Assembly (NCBI GenBank): GCA_902777335.1
Contig: CACYTF010000005.1
Span: 49,624-113,623, forward strand
Length of the DNA: 64,000 nucleotides
From: an uncultured Eubacteriales bacterium
GTDB taxonomy: Bacteria; Bacillota; Clostridia; Christensenellales; Aristaeellaceae
Direction: 5' to 3'
Of this stretch, positions 1-8,932 are shown piece by piece; the stretch's first letter is position 1, and each line of letters begins with the position of its first letter. The position numbers and the translations under genes were made by a program. Below the pieces are notes generated by a model. The model had not been told where the DNA came from. It saw nothing but the letters and a program-made list of their open reading frames with translations, and did no database searches.

Positions 1-1371
1 GACATACCGATGGGCCACAAGGTGGCGCTGTGTGACATACGGGCGGGGGAGCAGGTGATCAAGTACGGCTTTCCCATCGGCAAGGCCACCCGGGACATCC
101 GCCGGGGCGAGCACGTGCACACCCACAACCTGAAGACCGGGCTCTCCGGCGCGCTGGAATACGAATACCGGCCCACCCACCCCGCGCTGGCGCCCCGTCA
201 GGCGGCCACGTTCATGGGCTATCCCCGCGCCGTCGGCCGCGCCGGCATACGCAACGAGCTGTGGATCATCCCCACCGTGGGCTGCGTGAACGACAACGCC
301 CAGGCGCTGGCGCGGATGGCGCAGAAGCTGGTGGGCGGCTCGGTGGAGGGCGTGTACGCCTTTACGCACCCCTACGGCTGCTCCCAGATGGGCGGCGACC
401 AGGAGAACACCCGCCAGGCGCTGGCGAACCTGGCCACCCATCCCAACGCCGGCGGCGTGCTGCTGCTGGGCCTGGGCTGCGAGAACAGCGGCGTCGGCGA
501 GATCGTGGCGCGCCTGGGCGAACACGACCCCCAGCGGCTGCGCACGCTGATCTGCCAGGACGTGGAGGACGAGCTCGAGGCCGGCATGGCTCTCATTGAG
601 GAACTGGCCGCGCGGATGCGCAAGGACGTCCGAAGGCCCTGCCCGGCAAGCGAGCTGGTGGTGGGCCTCAAGTGCGGCGGCTCCGACGGCCTGTCCGGCA
701 TCACCGCCAACCCGACCATCGGCGTGTTCTCCGACATACTGACCTCGATGGGCGGCAGCACGATACTGACAGAGGTCCCGGAGATGTTCGGCGCGGAGAC
801 GATCCTGATGGACCGGTGCGCCGACGAGGCGCTGTTTGAAAAGACGGTGCGCCTCATCAATGACTTCAAGGGCTACTTCGAGGCCCATCACATGCCGGTG
901 TACGAGAACCCCTCGCCGGGCAACAAGGCGGGCGGCATCACCACGCTGGAGGACAAGGCCCTGGGCTGCACCCAGAAGAGCGGCTCCGGCCCGGTGACGG
1001 GCGTGCTGAAGTACGCCGAGAAGCTCGAGGCCCCCGGCCTCAACCTGCTGAGCGCCCCCGGGAACGACCTGGTGGCCTCCACGGCGCTGGCCCTGTCCGG
1101 GGCGCAGCTGGTGCTGTTTTCCACCGGCCGCGGCACGCCCTTCGGCTGCCCGGTGCCCACGGTGAAGATCGCCAGCAATACGCCGCTGGCGACCAAAAAG
1201 CGCAACTGGATCGACTTTGACGCGGGACGCCTGCTGTCGGGCATGACGCTTCCTCAGCTGGGCGAGGAACTGGCACAGTACGTGCTGCGGGTGGCCGGCG
1301 GGGCGCAGACGCGCAACGAGATCAACGGCTTCCACGACCTGGCCATATTCAAGCAGGGCGTGACGCTGTAG
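1..1371 (+). CDS. uxaA: Altronate/galactarate dehydratase family protein, 5' end outside the window
   Basis: Dehydrates a sugar acid (altronate or galactarate type) to a 2-keto-3-deoxy acid in hexuronate catabolism; cytoplasmic. The frame is open from base 1 and reads D-I-P-M-G-H-K-V-A-L, the typical end of the small N-terminal SAF-like domain. The true start therefore lies upstream, and the ATG at 10 is internal. The remaining ~450 residues are the main dehydratase domain, with GCVN, the THPYGCSQMGGD segment, GLKCGGSDGLSGI and a GRGTPFGCPVPT segment near the C-terminus. The family uses an iron centre. Altronate and galactarate substrates cannot be separated from this fragment, so the symbol is tentative. 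A GC-rich hairpin follows the stop, and the next promoter starts a new operon. Confidence 0.85.
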   Translation, partial: DIPMGHKVALCDIRAGEQVIKYGFPIGKATRDIRRGEHVHTHNLKTGLSGALEYEYRPTHPALAPRQAATFMGYPRAVGRAGIRNELWIIPTVGCVNDNAQALARMAQKLVGGSVEGVYAFTHPYGCSQMGGDQENTRQALANLATHPNAGGVLLLGLGCENSGVGEIVARLGEHDPQRLRTLICQDVEDELEAGMALIEELAARMRKDVRRPCPASELVVGLKCGGSDGLSGITANPTIGVFSDILTSMGGSTILTEVPEMFGAETILMDRCADEALFEKTVRLINDFKGYFEAHHMPVYENPSPGNKAGGITTLEDKALGCTQKSGSGPVTGVLKYAEKLEAPGLNLLSAPGNDLVASTALALSGAQLVLFSTGRGTPFGCPVPTVKIASNTPLATKKRNWIDFDAGRLLSGMTLPQLGEELAQYVLRVAGGAQTRNEINGFHDLAIFKQGVTL

Positions 1372-1386
1372 CCGTGAAAAACGACG

Positions 1387-1413
1387 GGGCGGCGGGCAAA
1401 ATGCCTGCCGCCC
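1387..1413 (+). terminator. GC-rich hairpin after uxaA
   Basis: A 12-pair stem (one G-U) closes over an AAA loop, 15 bases after the uxaA stop. The T-run after it is weak, so termination is likely but not certain. Confidence 0.5.
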
Positions 1414-1444
1414 TTGACTTATCACAATTATATCACTGCCGCGC

Positions 1445-1473
1445 TTGACAGATGAAGAAATGATCGATAAAAT
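1445..1473 (+). promoter_or_regulatory. Sigma-A promoter of the VTC/DUF4956/CotH operon
   Basis: TTGACA (1445-1450), 17-base spacer, TAAAAT (1468-1473). It lies about 75 bases before the first gene of a tightly packed nine-gene run, so it probably drives the whole operon. Confidence 0.7.
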
Positions 1474-1490
1474 GATTCAGATAAAGCGCG

Positions 1491-1526
1491 TTTGTACCGA
1501 TACAAATCGACTGCGTACAAATCGAC
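1491..1526 (+). repeat. Leader repeats in the VTC operon 5' region
   Basis: TTTGTA-CCGA-TACAAA forms a small inverted repeat (1491-1506). The 11-mer TACAAATCGAC occurs twice (1501-1511 and 1516-1526). The block sits 18 bases past the -10 box, where a regulator or RNA fold could act. No known riboswitch is recognised. Confidence 0.4.
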
Positions 1527-1549
1527 CGCGGGAAGCACGGTGATCGAAC

Positions 1550-2275
1550 ATGAACAGGCTGGTGCGCGAGGGCGAGAAGTACCGCCATGAGCTGAAATAC
1601 ATCTGCCACAACACGGAGCTGGAGGTCATCGAGCGTAAGCTGCGCTGCGTGATGCAGCCCGACAGCCACGCCGACGCCAACGGCGAATACCTGATCCGCA
1701 GCGTCTACTTCGACGATTACCGGCGCAGCTGCTATTACGAAAACGAAGACGGGGTGGACCCCCGGGAAAAGTTCAGGCTTCGCATCTACAACTACCAGGA
1801 CGGGCGGATCTCCCTGGAAAAAAAGAAGAAGAACCGGGGCATGACCGGCAAGGAGAGCTGCCTGGTGGACCGGGAGATATGCGACAAAATGCTTCGGGGG
1901 CAGCCCATCCGGGATAAGCTGGGCCGCCACAGGCTGCTGGACGAGTGGATCATACGCAGCGAAACCGAGCGCCTGAGGCCGGTCATGCTGGGGGAGTACG
2001 TTAGAAAGCCGCTGGTCTACCGGCTGGGCAACGTGCGCATCACGTTCGACAGGAACATCTGCGCGTCGCCCCAAATGACGGACATCTTTGAGCGGAACGT
2101 ATCGCGGGTGGCCGTGCTGCCCACCGGCTACCACGTGCTGGAGGTCAAGTACGACAACTACCTGCCGGACGTCATCTACCAGCTGATCGACAACGGACAT
2201 CTTCAGCAAACCACGTTTTCTAAATTCTATCTGGGATGCAAAGCAATAGGAGGTATCGTCAATGAGCTTTCGTGA
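1550..2275 (+). CDS. VTC-domain protein (polyphosphate-polymerase-like)
   Basis: A 241-residue soluble protein of the VTC family, whose characterised eukaryotic member polymerises ATP-derived phosphate into polyphosphate inside a basic tunnel. The family's charged strands are visible in order: RHELKY near residue 14, IRSVYFDDY near 50, KFRLRIYN near 72, SLEKKKK near 86, VRITFDRN near 163 and VLEVKYD near 200. These supply the Arg/Lys ligands for phosphate and the acidic metal ligands. It is first in the operon and overlaps the next gene (DUF4956 membrane protein) by 14 bases, so the two are probably coupled. VTC, DUF4956 and CotH genes commonly sit together in Firmicutes. Polyphosphate synthesis is inferred from the family and has not been shown for bacterial members of this type. 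Confidence 0.85.
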   Translation: MNRLVREGEKYRHELKYICHNTELEVIERKLRCVMQPDSHADANGEYLIRSVYFDDYRRSCYYENEDGVDPREKFRLRIYNYQDGRISLEKKKKNRGMTGKESCLVDREICDKMLRGQPIRDKLGRHRLLDEWIIRSETERLRPVMLGEYVRKPLVYRLGNVRITFDRNICASPQMTDIFERNVSRVAVLPTGYHVLEVKYDNYLPDVIYQLIDNGHLQQTTFSKFYLGCKAIGGIVNELS

Positions 2276-2936
2276 CATCTTTAGGAAGGGGTTTCTGACA
2301 TCCTACGCCAACCGGGAGATCACCTTCAAGTACGCGGTGATCTGCATGGCCATCTGCCTTGCGATCGCGCTGGTCATCTGCGCGGTGTACTACATGAAGT
2401 CCCGGAAGTACTTCTTCTCCAAGGAGTTCGCGGTGTCGCTGGTGGGCCTGTCGGTGATCACCGTGTCGGTCATACTGACGATACAGTCCAGCGTGGTGGT
2501 TTCGCTGGGCATGGTGGGCGCGCTGTCCATCGTCCGCTTCAGAACGGCCATCAAGAACCCGCTGGACCTGGTGTTCCTGTTCTGGTCGATCTCCATCGGC
2601 ATCATCTGCGGCGCGGGCCTGTTCTACATCGCCGTGCCGCTGACGCTGATCCTCGGCGTCGCCATACTGCTCTCCGACGAGGTGCCGGGCTTGCCCCGCA
2701 ACCGCATACTGGTGCTGGACGGCAAATATCCCCATGACGAGGCCGCCATGCTGGCCATACTGAAAAAGTACGTCAAGTGGTACAACATCCGCACCGAGAG
2801 CGTGCACAACGACAGCGTCAACCTGATCATCGAGGTGCGCCGGGTGAAGAACAGCGCCGAACTGATTCGGGAGATGAAGGGCCTGGGCGCCTTCAGCGAC
2901 GTTTCGCTGCTCATTCAGGAGGGCAGCGTCGACTGA
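2262..2936 (+). CDS. DUF4956 membrane protein, copy 1
   Basis: A 224-residue protein with several hydrophobic segments in the first ~145 residues (around 20-42, 55-80, 105-120 and 122-140). A soluble C-terminal half follows, with alternating beta/alpha character resembling a small ferredoxin-like domain. The motif SSVVVSLGMVGALSIVRFR is typical of DUF4956. The function is unknown. Its constant partnership with VTC and CotH genes suggests a membrane component that works with the phosphate-handling enzyme. The start overlaps the VTC gene and uses the AGGAGG inside that gene's 3' end. A paralogue of identical length lies at 6401-7075. Confidence 0.85.
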   Translation: MSFRDIFRKGFLTSYANREITFKYAVICMAICLAIALVICAVYYMKSRKYFFSKEFAVSLVGLSVITVSVILTIQSSVVVSLGMVGALSIVRFRTAIKNPLDLVFLFWSISIGIICGAGLFYIAVPLTLILGVAILLSDEVPGLPRNRILVLDGKYPHDEAAMLAILKKYVKWYNIRTESVHNDSVNLIIEVRRVKNSAELIREMKGLGAFSDVSLLIQEGSVD

Positions 2937-2950
2937 CGCCGGAGTGCACC

Positions 2951-4652
2951 ATGAACGCTAAGCCTGCAAAGTTACTGGCATGCGCGGCGGGCGGCATTTG
3001 CATTGCGATGCTGCTGGTAGCGGCGCTGCTTTCGCCGAAGACGAACGGCCGGGGCGTCGGCGCGGTGGCAATGTCCCGGGCGTCGGGGTTCTACGACGCG
3101 CCCTTCGATCTGGAGCTGAGCTTTGACGGCAGAATCTACTACACCCTGGATTCCAGCGACCCGGATGAAAATGCCATACCCTATGAGGGGCCCATTCACA
3201 TAACGGATGCCAGCGTCAACCCCAATGTCTATGCCATGATCACCGATGTCTGCCTGGAGTATCAACCCGAGCAGATCGCCCATTCCGGTAAAAAGCCGCA
3301 CTTCGGCTTCCAGTTGCCCGAGCAGCCCGTAGACAAGTGCACGGTGGTGCGCGCCGTGGGCATTGACGGGAACGGCAATCGCAGCGACGTGACCACCGGC
3401 GTTTACTTCGTGGGTTTCCAGGAAAAGACGGGCTATCAGGGCATGGGGATCATCAGCATCACAACCGATCCCGAGAACCTGTTTGGCTTTGAAAAGGGCA
3501 TCTATGTGCTGGGCAAGACCTTCGCGGATTGCCTGGAGGACGACGGGCTGTATCCGGTCACGAAAGATGACTACGTGTTCTGGAAATCCAACTACAGAAA
3601 GCACGGCATCGACTGGGAGCGCGAGGCGAACATCTGCTGCTTTGATGCCGACAGAAACCTTCTCTTCTCCGGCAATTACGGCGTCCGGATACAGGGAAGG
3701 GTGAGCCGCGCCTTCCTGCCGAAGAGCTTCAACCTGTTTGCGCGCAGCCGGTATGGCTCAACCGCGTTCTCCGGCATGGATCTGTTCGGCGAAAACTGGC
3801 AGCTTGGCAGTTTGAACCTGCATTCGGGCGCGCATGCGATCGTGACCAAGCTCAACGATTATCTGATCAATGACCTGGTGAGGGATCTGGACATCGATAC
3901 CCGCATCTACAGGCCCTTCGAGCTGTTCCTGGATGGCGAGTATTGGGGGGGTGTACTGGCTGACACCCCGGTATGAGAAGGAGTGTTTTCAATACAAGTA
4001 CGGCGTACAGGACGACGAGGTCGTACAGATCAAGGAGAAATCGGTGGAGATCGGCAACGAGGACGACGAGGCCCTCTACAAGGCTTTTGTGTCATTCGTT
4101 ACCGGGCATGACATGAAGGATCCGGCCCAGTATGCCCAGGCCTGCGCGCTCTTTGACCTTGAAAGCTGCATCGATTACTACGCCACGGAGATCTACATCG
4201 CCAACCACGATTGGCCGCGGACCAACTACTCCGTGTGGCGCACGCGGCAGAAGGGCGGGGGAGCCTGTGGCGATGGGAAGTGGCGCTGGATACTGTTCGA
4301 TGTGAACATGGCCATGGCGCTCGGTGAAACCCAAGCGGATACCATCGCGAAGGCGAAAAAGTATGACAGGGTATTCAGACATCTGATGAAAAACACGGAA
4401 TTCGCAAACGCCCTCACCGACAAACTGGTGGAGCTGGCCGATAACACCTTCAATCCGGCCAGAGTAGAAGCCCGGATCAGGGAATACGAGGCGTTTATGG
4501 CGAATGCCATCGAAAACGAATACGCGCGATACTACAACAACACGAAAAGTGAAGAGGATTTTATAGCCAAGTGTGAAAACAAGATCCGCTTCTTCTACGA
4601 ACGCAACGCCTATATCAAAGAGATGTATGGAGACGGAAGAGTCGTGCGATGA
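2951..4652 (+). pseudogene. CotH-family protein kinase, copy 1, interrupted by a one-base insertion
   Basis: CotH proteins are atypical, surface- or spore-coat-associated protein kinases. The start at 2951 has GGAG six bases upstream and a signal-anchor (residues 8-27), followed by a chitobiase-like beta module (YYTLDSSDPDE) and the kinase fold (YGVRIQGRVSRAFLPKSFNLF). In the EYWGVYW segment a run of seven Gs (3945-3951) replaces the six expected, so frame is lost and translation stops at 3976. The other frame continues without error to 4652. Removing one G gives 567 codons, exactly the length of the intact neighbour at 4695. It may be a sequencing error, a phase-variable G tract or a real recent null. 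The catalytic-loop equivalent reads ILFDVNMA rather than the usual D-x-D. Confidence 0.8.
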
Positions 4653-4694
4653 CCGGCGTCGGAGCCTGCGGCGCCGGTGCAGATGGAGAAGGGC

Positions 4695-6395
4695 ATGAGC
4701 AGCAAACGCAAGAGGATCATCAGTTGTGTCATCGGCGGCATCGTATTGGCGATGCTGTTGTTCGGCGCACTGCGGTCGCCCCGGACAAACAGCTCCGGCG
4801 TCGATGCCGTGACGTTCTCCCGCGCGTCCGGCTTCTACGACGACCCGTTCGACCTGGAACTGCGCTTTGACGGCGGGAAGGTCTACTACACGCTGGATTC
4901 CAGCGATCCAAACGAGCATTCCACGCCCTACGAAGGGCCGATCCACATCGCGGACGCCAGCGCAAACGAGAATGTGTACTGCATGAACGAAGACCTGTCG
5001 CTGGAGTACCACCCGGACATCATCAAGCACGCCGGCCACTCGGTGCACTACGGCTACAAGCTGCCACAGTCCAAGGTGGACAAGGTCACGGTGGTGCGGG
5101 CGGTTGGCGTCGACGCCGCGGGCAATCGCAGCGACGTGGTCACCGGCGTCTATTTCGTGGGGTTTCAGAATAAGACGGGCTATGACAACTTCGGCATCAT
5201 CGCCATCACAACAGATCCGAAGAACCTGTTTGACCCGGAACACGGAATCTACGTGCTGGGCAATGCCTTCGCAAAAAAGCTGGTCAACGGATACTTCAAA
5301 AAGACGAGCGCGCTGTACGAAGCCTGGCCGGCCAACTATAACAGGCGGGGCAGGGAATGGGAGCGGGAGGCCGCGGTCGCCTGCTTTGACACCGACAGGC
5401 GCCTGCTGTTTTCAGGCAACCTCGGCATTCGCATACAGGGCAAGATGGCCCGCGGCATGCTGCCCAGAAGCCTGAACCTGTTCGCCCGGAAGGAATACGG
5501 TCAGGTCGACATCCCGGCGCTCGACCTGTTCGGTGAAAACTGGCGGTTGAGCAGCCTGAATCTGCACGCGGGCGCGCATACCATGCGGGACATGCTGCGC
5601 GACTATCTGGCCAACACCCTGACCAGCCATCTGAATTTTGACACGCGCGTCTACAAGCCTTACCAGCTCTTCCTTGACGGGGAATACTGGGGCGTCTACT
5701 GGCTGACGCCGCGGTATGAGAAGGAGTATTTCCAGTCCAAATACGGCGTGCCCAGCGACGAAGTCATCGATGTCAAGGAGGATAAAATCGAAATCGGCAG
5801 GGCGGAGGATATTGAGCTCTACAACGAGATGAAGTCCTTCATCACGGACAACGACATGAGCGATCCGGCCATGTACGCCCGGGCCTGTGAGCTGGTCGAC
5901 ATGTCCAGCTGCATCGACTACTACGCGACGGAGATCTACATCGCAAATACGGACTGGCCCCATGGGAACGTGGCCCTTTGGCGAACCCGAGGCAATGACA
6001 GCGGCGTATATGGTGACGGCCGGTGGCGCTGGATACTGTATGACCTGAACCTGGCCATGGCCCTCAAGCATTCGGAAACGGATACTGTAACACGTTCGAT
6101 GAAGCAATCCCCGATGCTGGCCAGCCTGATGGACAGCCCCGATTTCACGCAAGCCCTGCACGCCCGTCTGGTCGAGCTGGCGGAGAATGAATTCAACCCG
6201 GCCCGTATTGAGACCTTCATCCGCGACTACGAGACGTTCATGGTGGACGCCATGGAGAACGAGTATATCCGCTTCTACGATGCAGAAAAGACCGCGGACG
6301 ATTTTATACGGATGTGTGAGAACGTTGTGACGTTCTTCCAGCGGCGCTGCGTGTACATACTTGAAAACTACGGTGACGAATTGGAACGGAAGTGA
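4695..6395 (+). CDS. CotH-family protein kinase, copy 2, intact
   Basis: A 566-residue secreted or membrane-anchored atypical kinase. The start at 4695 is preferred over the GTG at 4677: GGAG lies six bases before it, and it aligns residue for residue with copy 1. Layout: signal-anchor 8-27, chitobiase-like module around 45-160 (YYTLDSSDPNE), then the CotH domain from ~175 with LGIRIQGKMARGMLPRSLNLF, EYWGVYWLTPRYEKEYF and WRWILYDLNLAMAL. The final acidic pair of the family is D-x-N here instead of D-x-D, as in copy 1. It follows copy 1 closely and is followed by a second DUF4956 gene. This suggests a duplicated kinase/DUF4956 module that phosphorylates a co-exported surface protein (inference). 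Confidence 0.85.
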   Translation: MSSKRKRIISCVIGGIVLAMLLFGALRSPRTNSSGVDAVTFSRASGFYDDPFDLELRFDGGKVYYTLDSSDPNEHSTPYEGPIHIADASANENVYCMNEDLSLEYHPDIIKHAGHSVHYGYKLPQSKVDKVTVVRAVGVDAAGNRSDVVTGVYFVGFQNKTGYDNFGIIAITTDPKNLFDPEHGIYVLGNAFAKKLVNGYFKKTSALYEAWPANYNRRGREWEREAAVACFDTDRRLLFSGNLGIRIQGKMARGMLPRSLNLFARKEYGQVDIPALDLFGENWRLSSLNLHAGAHTMRDMLRDYLANTLTSHLNFDTRVYKPYQLFLDGEYWGVYWLTPRYEKEYFQSKYGVPSDEVIDVKEDKIEIGRAEDIELYNEMKSFITDNDMSDPAMYARACELVDMSSCIDYYATEIYIANTDWPHGNVALWRTRGNDSGVYGDGRWRWILYDLNLAMALKHSETDTVTRSMKQSPMLASLMDSPDFTQALHARLVELAENEFNPARIETFIRDYETFMVDAMENEYIRFYDAEKTADDFIRMCENVVTFFQRRCVYILENYGDELERK

Positions 6396-6400
6396 TGACC

Positions 6401-7075
6401 ATGACACTGACAGAGGCCTTCAAAAACCGCTTCCTGAACGCCTATGCCAGCCAGGGGGCAGGTATAAAGCAGGTCGTGCTCGCGATGGCCGCCTGCCTGC
6501 TGCTCTCGGCGGCGATCGATCTGGTGTACTGCATGCGCAAATGCAAGCATGGGTTTTCGCGGCGCTTCATGGTGTCTCTGACGGCCGTTTCGCTGATCAC
6601 ACTGGCCTTCGTGCTGACGATCGAGTCCAGCATCGTCGTGTCCCTGGGCATGATCGGCGCGCTCTCCGTCATCCGCTATCGCATGGCGGTAAAGGGCCCG
6701 CTGGAGATGATGTTCCTGGTCTGGTCCGTTTCGGTGGGCATCATCTGCGGCGCCGGGCTGTACTACATCGCCGTGCCGCTGACCGCGCTGGTGGGGCTCG
6801 TCGTTCTCCTTTCAGACCGGGCGCCAGGCGCGGCGCGCAACCGGCTGCTGGCGCTGGACGGCCGCTATCCCTATGACGCGGCGCGGCTGGAATCGGTGCT
6901 GAAGCGCCATGCGCGCTGGCACCGCGTGCGCACGGAGAACATACACAACGGCGATGTGAACCTGGTGATCGAGCTGCACCGAACGCAGGACGAGGCCGCG
7001 CTGATCGAAGAGATCCGGCAGATGAGCGACTTCCACGACGCAACGCTCCAGACGCAGGAAGGGGTTGTGGACTGA
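6401..7075 (+). CDS. DUF4956 membrane protein, copy 2
   Basis: A 224-residue paralogue of the protein at 2262-2936. It has the same hydrophobic profile and the same core motif (ESSIVVSLGMIGALSVIRYR), followed by IICGAGLYYIAVPLTAL and a soluble C-terminal domain. In-frame starts exist at 6392 (GTG), 6395 and 6401. The last is chosen because it gives exactly the length and N-terminal alignment of copy 1 and a GGAA site about ten bases upstream. It is coupled to the CotH gene before it and abuts the secreted protein after it. Retention of two copies in one operon suggests each CotH has its own membrane partner, but this is inference. Confidence 0.82.
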   Translation: MTLTEAFKNRFLNAYASQGAGIKQVVLAMAACLLLSAAIDLVYCMRKCKHGFSRRFMVSLTAVSLITLAFVLTIESSIVVSLGMIGALSVIRYRMAVKGPLEMMFLVWSVSVGIICGAGLYYIAVPLTALVGLVVLLSDRAPGAARNRLLALDGRYPYDAARLESVLKRHARWHRVRTENIHNGDVNLVIELHRTQDEAALIEEIRQMSDFHDATLQTQEGVVD

Positions 7076-7076
7076 C

Positions 7077-7715
7077 ATGAGAGAGATTTTGGGAAAACGG
7101 CTGTTCATCGCGGCGATGGCCATCTGCCTTCTGCTGGTCTGCGCGCTGTCCTGGAGCGATGTGCGCCATGTCGAGGCCGGGTCGGCCGCGAAGACGCCTG
7201 AAAACGAAACGCTGACCATCGAGGTGTCCCCGAGTGGTACGGTGTACATCGGCGGCGAGGGCGAGCTGACGTCAAACGATATGAACCTGCTGATGCAAAG
7301 CAAGCAGATCAAGACGCATCAGGTCAACGGCATCGTACTTGGCGACGGCATCACCGAGGTGGGCTACAACGCGATCAACGGCTATAGCTATTTGCAGACG
7401 CTGAAGCTGGGCGCGGGCATGTGCGTGGTCAACAACGGCGCGATCAAGAGCTGTATCGCACTGGAATACGTGTTCGTCCCCAAGACGGTCCAGCGCCTGG
7501 GCAAGGACTTTCTGTACCGGTGCGGCGACGCGATCGTCGTGACCGACGGCGAGGCCAAGGACCTTCCGAAGATGAAGAACGTGCCGTCGGAGCGGGTTTT
7601 CGCGCAGGTGGATTCCTATGATTCGCTGCTGGCGCGGCGCGCGGCGCTTATCCCCGCAGGGGGAGAGGCCGAGGCGCCCGAAGTGCCCGAGGCCTGCCGT
7701 GAATGGTGGCAATGA
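7077..7715 (+). CDS. Secreted BspA-like leucine-rich-repeat protein
   Basis: A 212-residue exported protein: hydrophobic signal segment at 8-25 and a mature region rich in short beta repeats. Segments such as LGDGITEVGYNAINGYSYLQTLKLG and IKSCIALEYVFVPKTVQRLG match the BspA/LRR_5 pattern of surface proteins, with only about three repeats. The TTG at 7065 is possible, but the ATG at 7077 is preferred, immediately after the DUF4956 stop. No catalytic residues are visible. As the secreted product of the CotH operon it is a natural candidate substrate for the kinases (inference from position only). Confidence 0.65.
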   Translation: MREILGKRLFIAAMAICLLLVCALSWSDVRHVEAGSAAKTPENETLTIEVSPSGTVYIGGEGELTSNDMNLLMQSKQIKTHQVNGIVLGDGITEVGYNAINGYSYLQTLKLGAGMCVVNNGAIKSCIALEYVFVPKTVQRLGKDFLYRCGDAIVVTDGEAKDLPKMKNVPSERVFAQVDSYDSLLARRAALIPAGGEAEAPEVPEACREWWQ

Positions 7716-7748
7716 GACCTTACAGACAACCGCTGGGAGAGAATACCG

Positions 7749-8885
7749 ATGGCAATACGTAGAACGGCGCGCCGGCGCGGCGCGCTGGAATGGCTGCGCC
7801 GGCAGCTGTCAAGACGGCCCCTGCCGCTGTGGATGGTCCTGACCGCCCACGTGTTGGCGCTGGGCGTCGCCATGCTGCTGTACGCGCTGCCGCACCACGT
7901 GATCCCCCACGGCGAGGCGTCCATCGGCATCGTCTCCACGCGCGGCGGCGCGGCGGCCATGTCTCAGGCGGCGGAGCCCGCGCCGTCGGAAGCGGCCGAA
8001 CCGGCGGCTGAAACGGCGGAGGACGAAGCGGCGGCCGGAGCCGTGGACGCGCAACAGACCATCGCGCCGACCCCGGCGCCGACGGTGGACCCGAAGACGG
8101 TGGGCAACTTCAGGGAAAAGTACGCGGGCAAGTTTACCAGCGGCGAGGTCCGCGTCACCGAGGACAGCTACCAGAGCGAGAACCTGAACATACAGGTCAT
8201 CAAGAAGTACATCGAGGACCTGCCGGCGTGGGTCTACGTGGTGGACATCTACATCGCGGACATCAGCTGTCTGCAGACCGCCTTCGGCAAGGACACCTAC
8301 GGCCGCGGCTATACCGAGTGGGTCACCAAGGTGGCGGAGCGCTACGGCAGCGTGGTCACGATGAACGGCGACTACTACGGCACCCGGGACACCGGCGTGG
8401 TGATCCGAAACGGCATGCTGTACCGCGACAACAAGACCACCCACGACATCGCCATACTCTACTGGGACGGGCACATGGAGACCTTCTCCGCCGACGCCTT
8501 CGACGCCAAGCGGGAGATGGACCGCGGCGCGTACCAGAGCTGGTGCTTCGGCCCCTCGCTGCTGAATGAGACGGGCTCGCCGAACACTTCATTCGATGAT
8601 TACGCCGACAACCTGCTCAAAAGGAATCCGCGCTCGGCCATCGGCTACTTCGAGCCGGGGCACTACTGCTTCCTGGTGGTGGACGGCCGCAGCAAGGAGT
8701 CCAAGGGCGCGCGCATGACCCAGCTGGCCAATTTGATGGCCGGCGTCGGCTGCAAGATCGGCTACAACCTGGACGGCGGACAGACCTCGCTGCTGGCCGT
8801 CGGCACGCAGCTGTACAACCACCCGTCGGACGGCGGGCGCAACAGCAGCGACTACATCATGATCATAGACGCGGTCACCGAATGA
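7749..8885 (+). CDS. Membrane-anchored phosphodiester glycosidase (NAGPA domain)
   Basis: A 378-residue protein with a basic N-terminus, one transmembrane helix (~30-50), an Ala/Glu/Pro-rich linker (~70-115) and a C-terminal NAGPA domain. The diagnostic segments are VVTMNGDYYGTRDTG, GFGP-like CFGPSLL, and GYNLDGGQTSLLAVG followed by GGRNSSDYIMI, close to the family's NLDGGGSS...R motif. Characterised relatives remove GlcNAc from phosphodiester-linked glycans, and bacterial homologues are linked to exopolysaccharide or teichoic-type polymers. Its place in the CotH/VTC operon suggests processing of a phosphodiester-linked surface glycan. It ends in an ATGA overlap with a possible upstream start of the next gene. 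Confidence 0.85.
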   Translation: MAIRRTARRRGALEWLRRQLSRRPLPLWMVLTAHVLALGVAMLLYALPHHVIPHGEASIGIVSTRGGAAAMSQAAEPAPSEAAEPAAETAEDEAAAGAVDAQQTIAPTPAPTVDPKTVGNFREKYAGKFTSGEVRVTEDSYQSENLNIQVIKKYIEDLPAWVYVVDIYIADISCLQTAFGKDTYGRGYTEWVTKVAERYGSVVTMNGDYYGTRDTGVVIRNGMLYRDNKTTHDIAILYWDGHMETFSADAFDAKREMDRGAYQSWCFGPSLLNETGSPNTSFDDYADNLLKRNPRSAIGYFEPGHYCFLVVDGRSKESKGARMTQLANLMAGVGCKIGYNLDGGQTSLLAVGTQLYNHPSDGGRNSSDYIMIIDAVTE

Positions 8886-8932
8886 CGCGGCACCGGCCGC
8901 GGGAGAATGTGAGAAGAGAATGGAGTCGGGCG

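Noticed and set aside
3945..3951. Programmed ribosomal frameshifting in cotH copy 1
   Set aside because: The shift needed is +1 at a G run with no stop or stimulatory site, and the paralogue has no such element.
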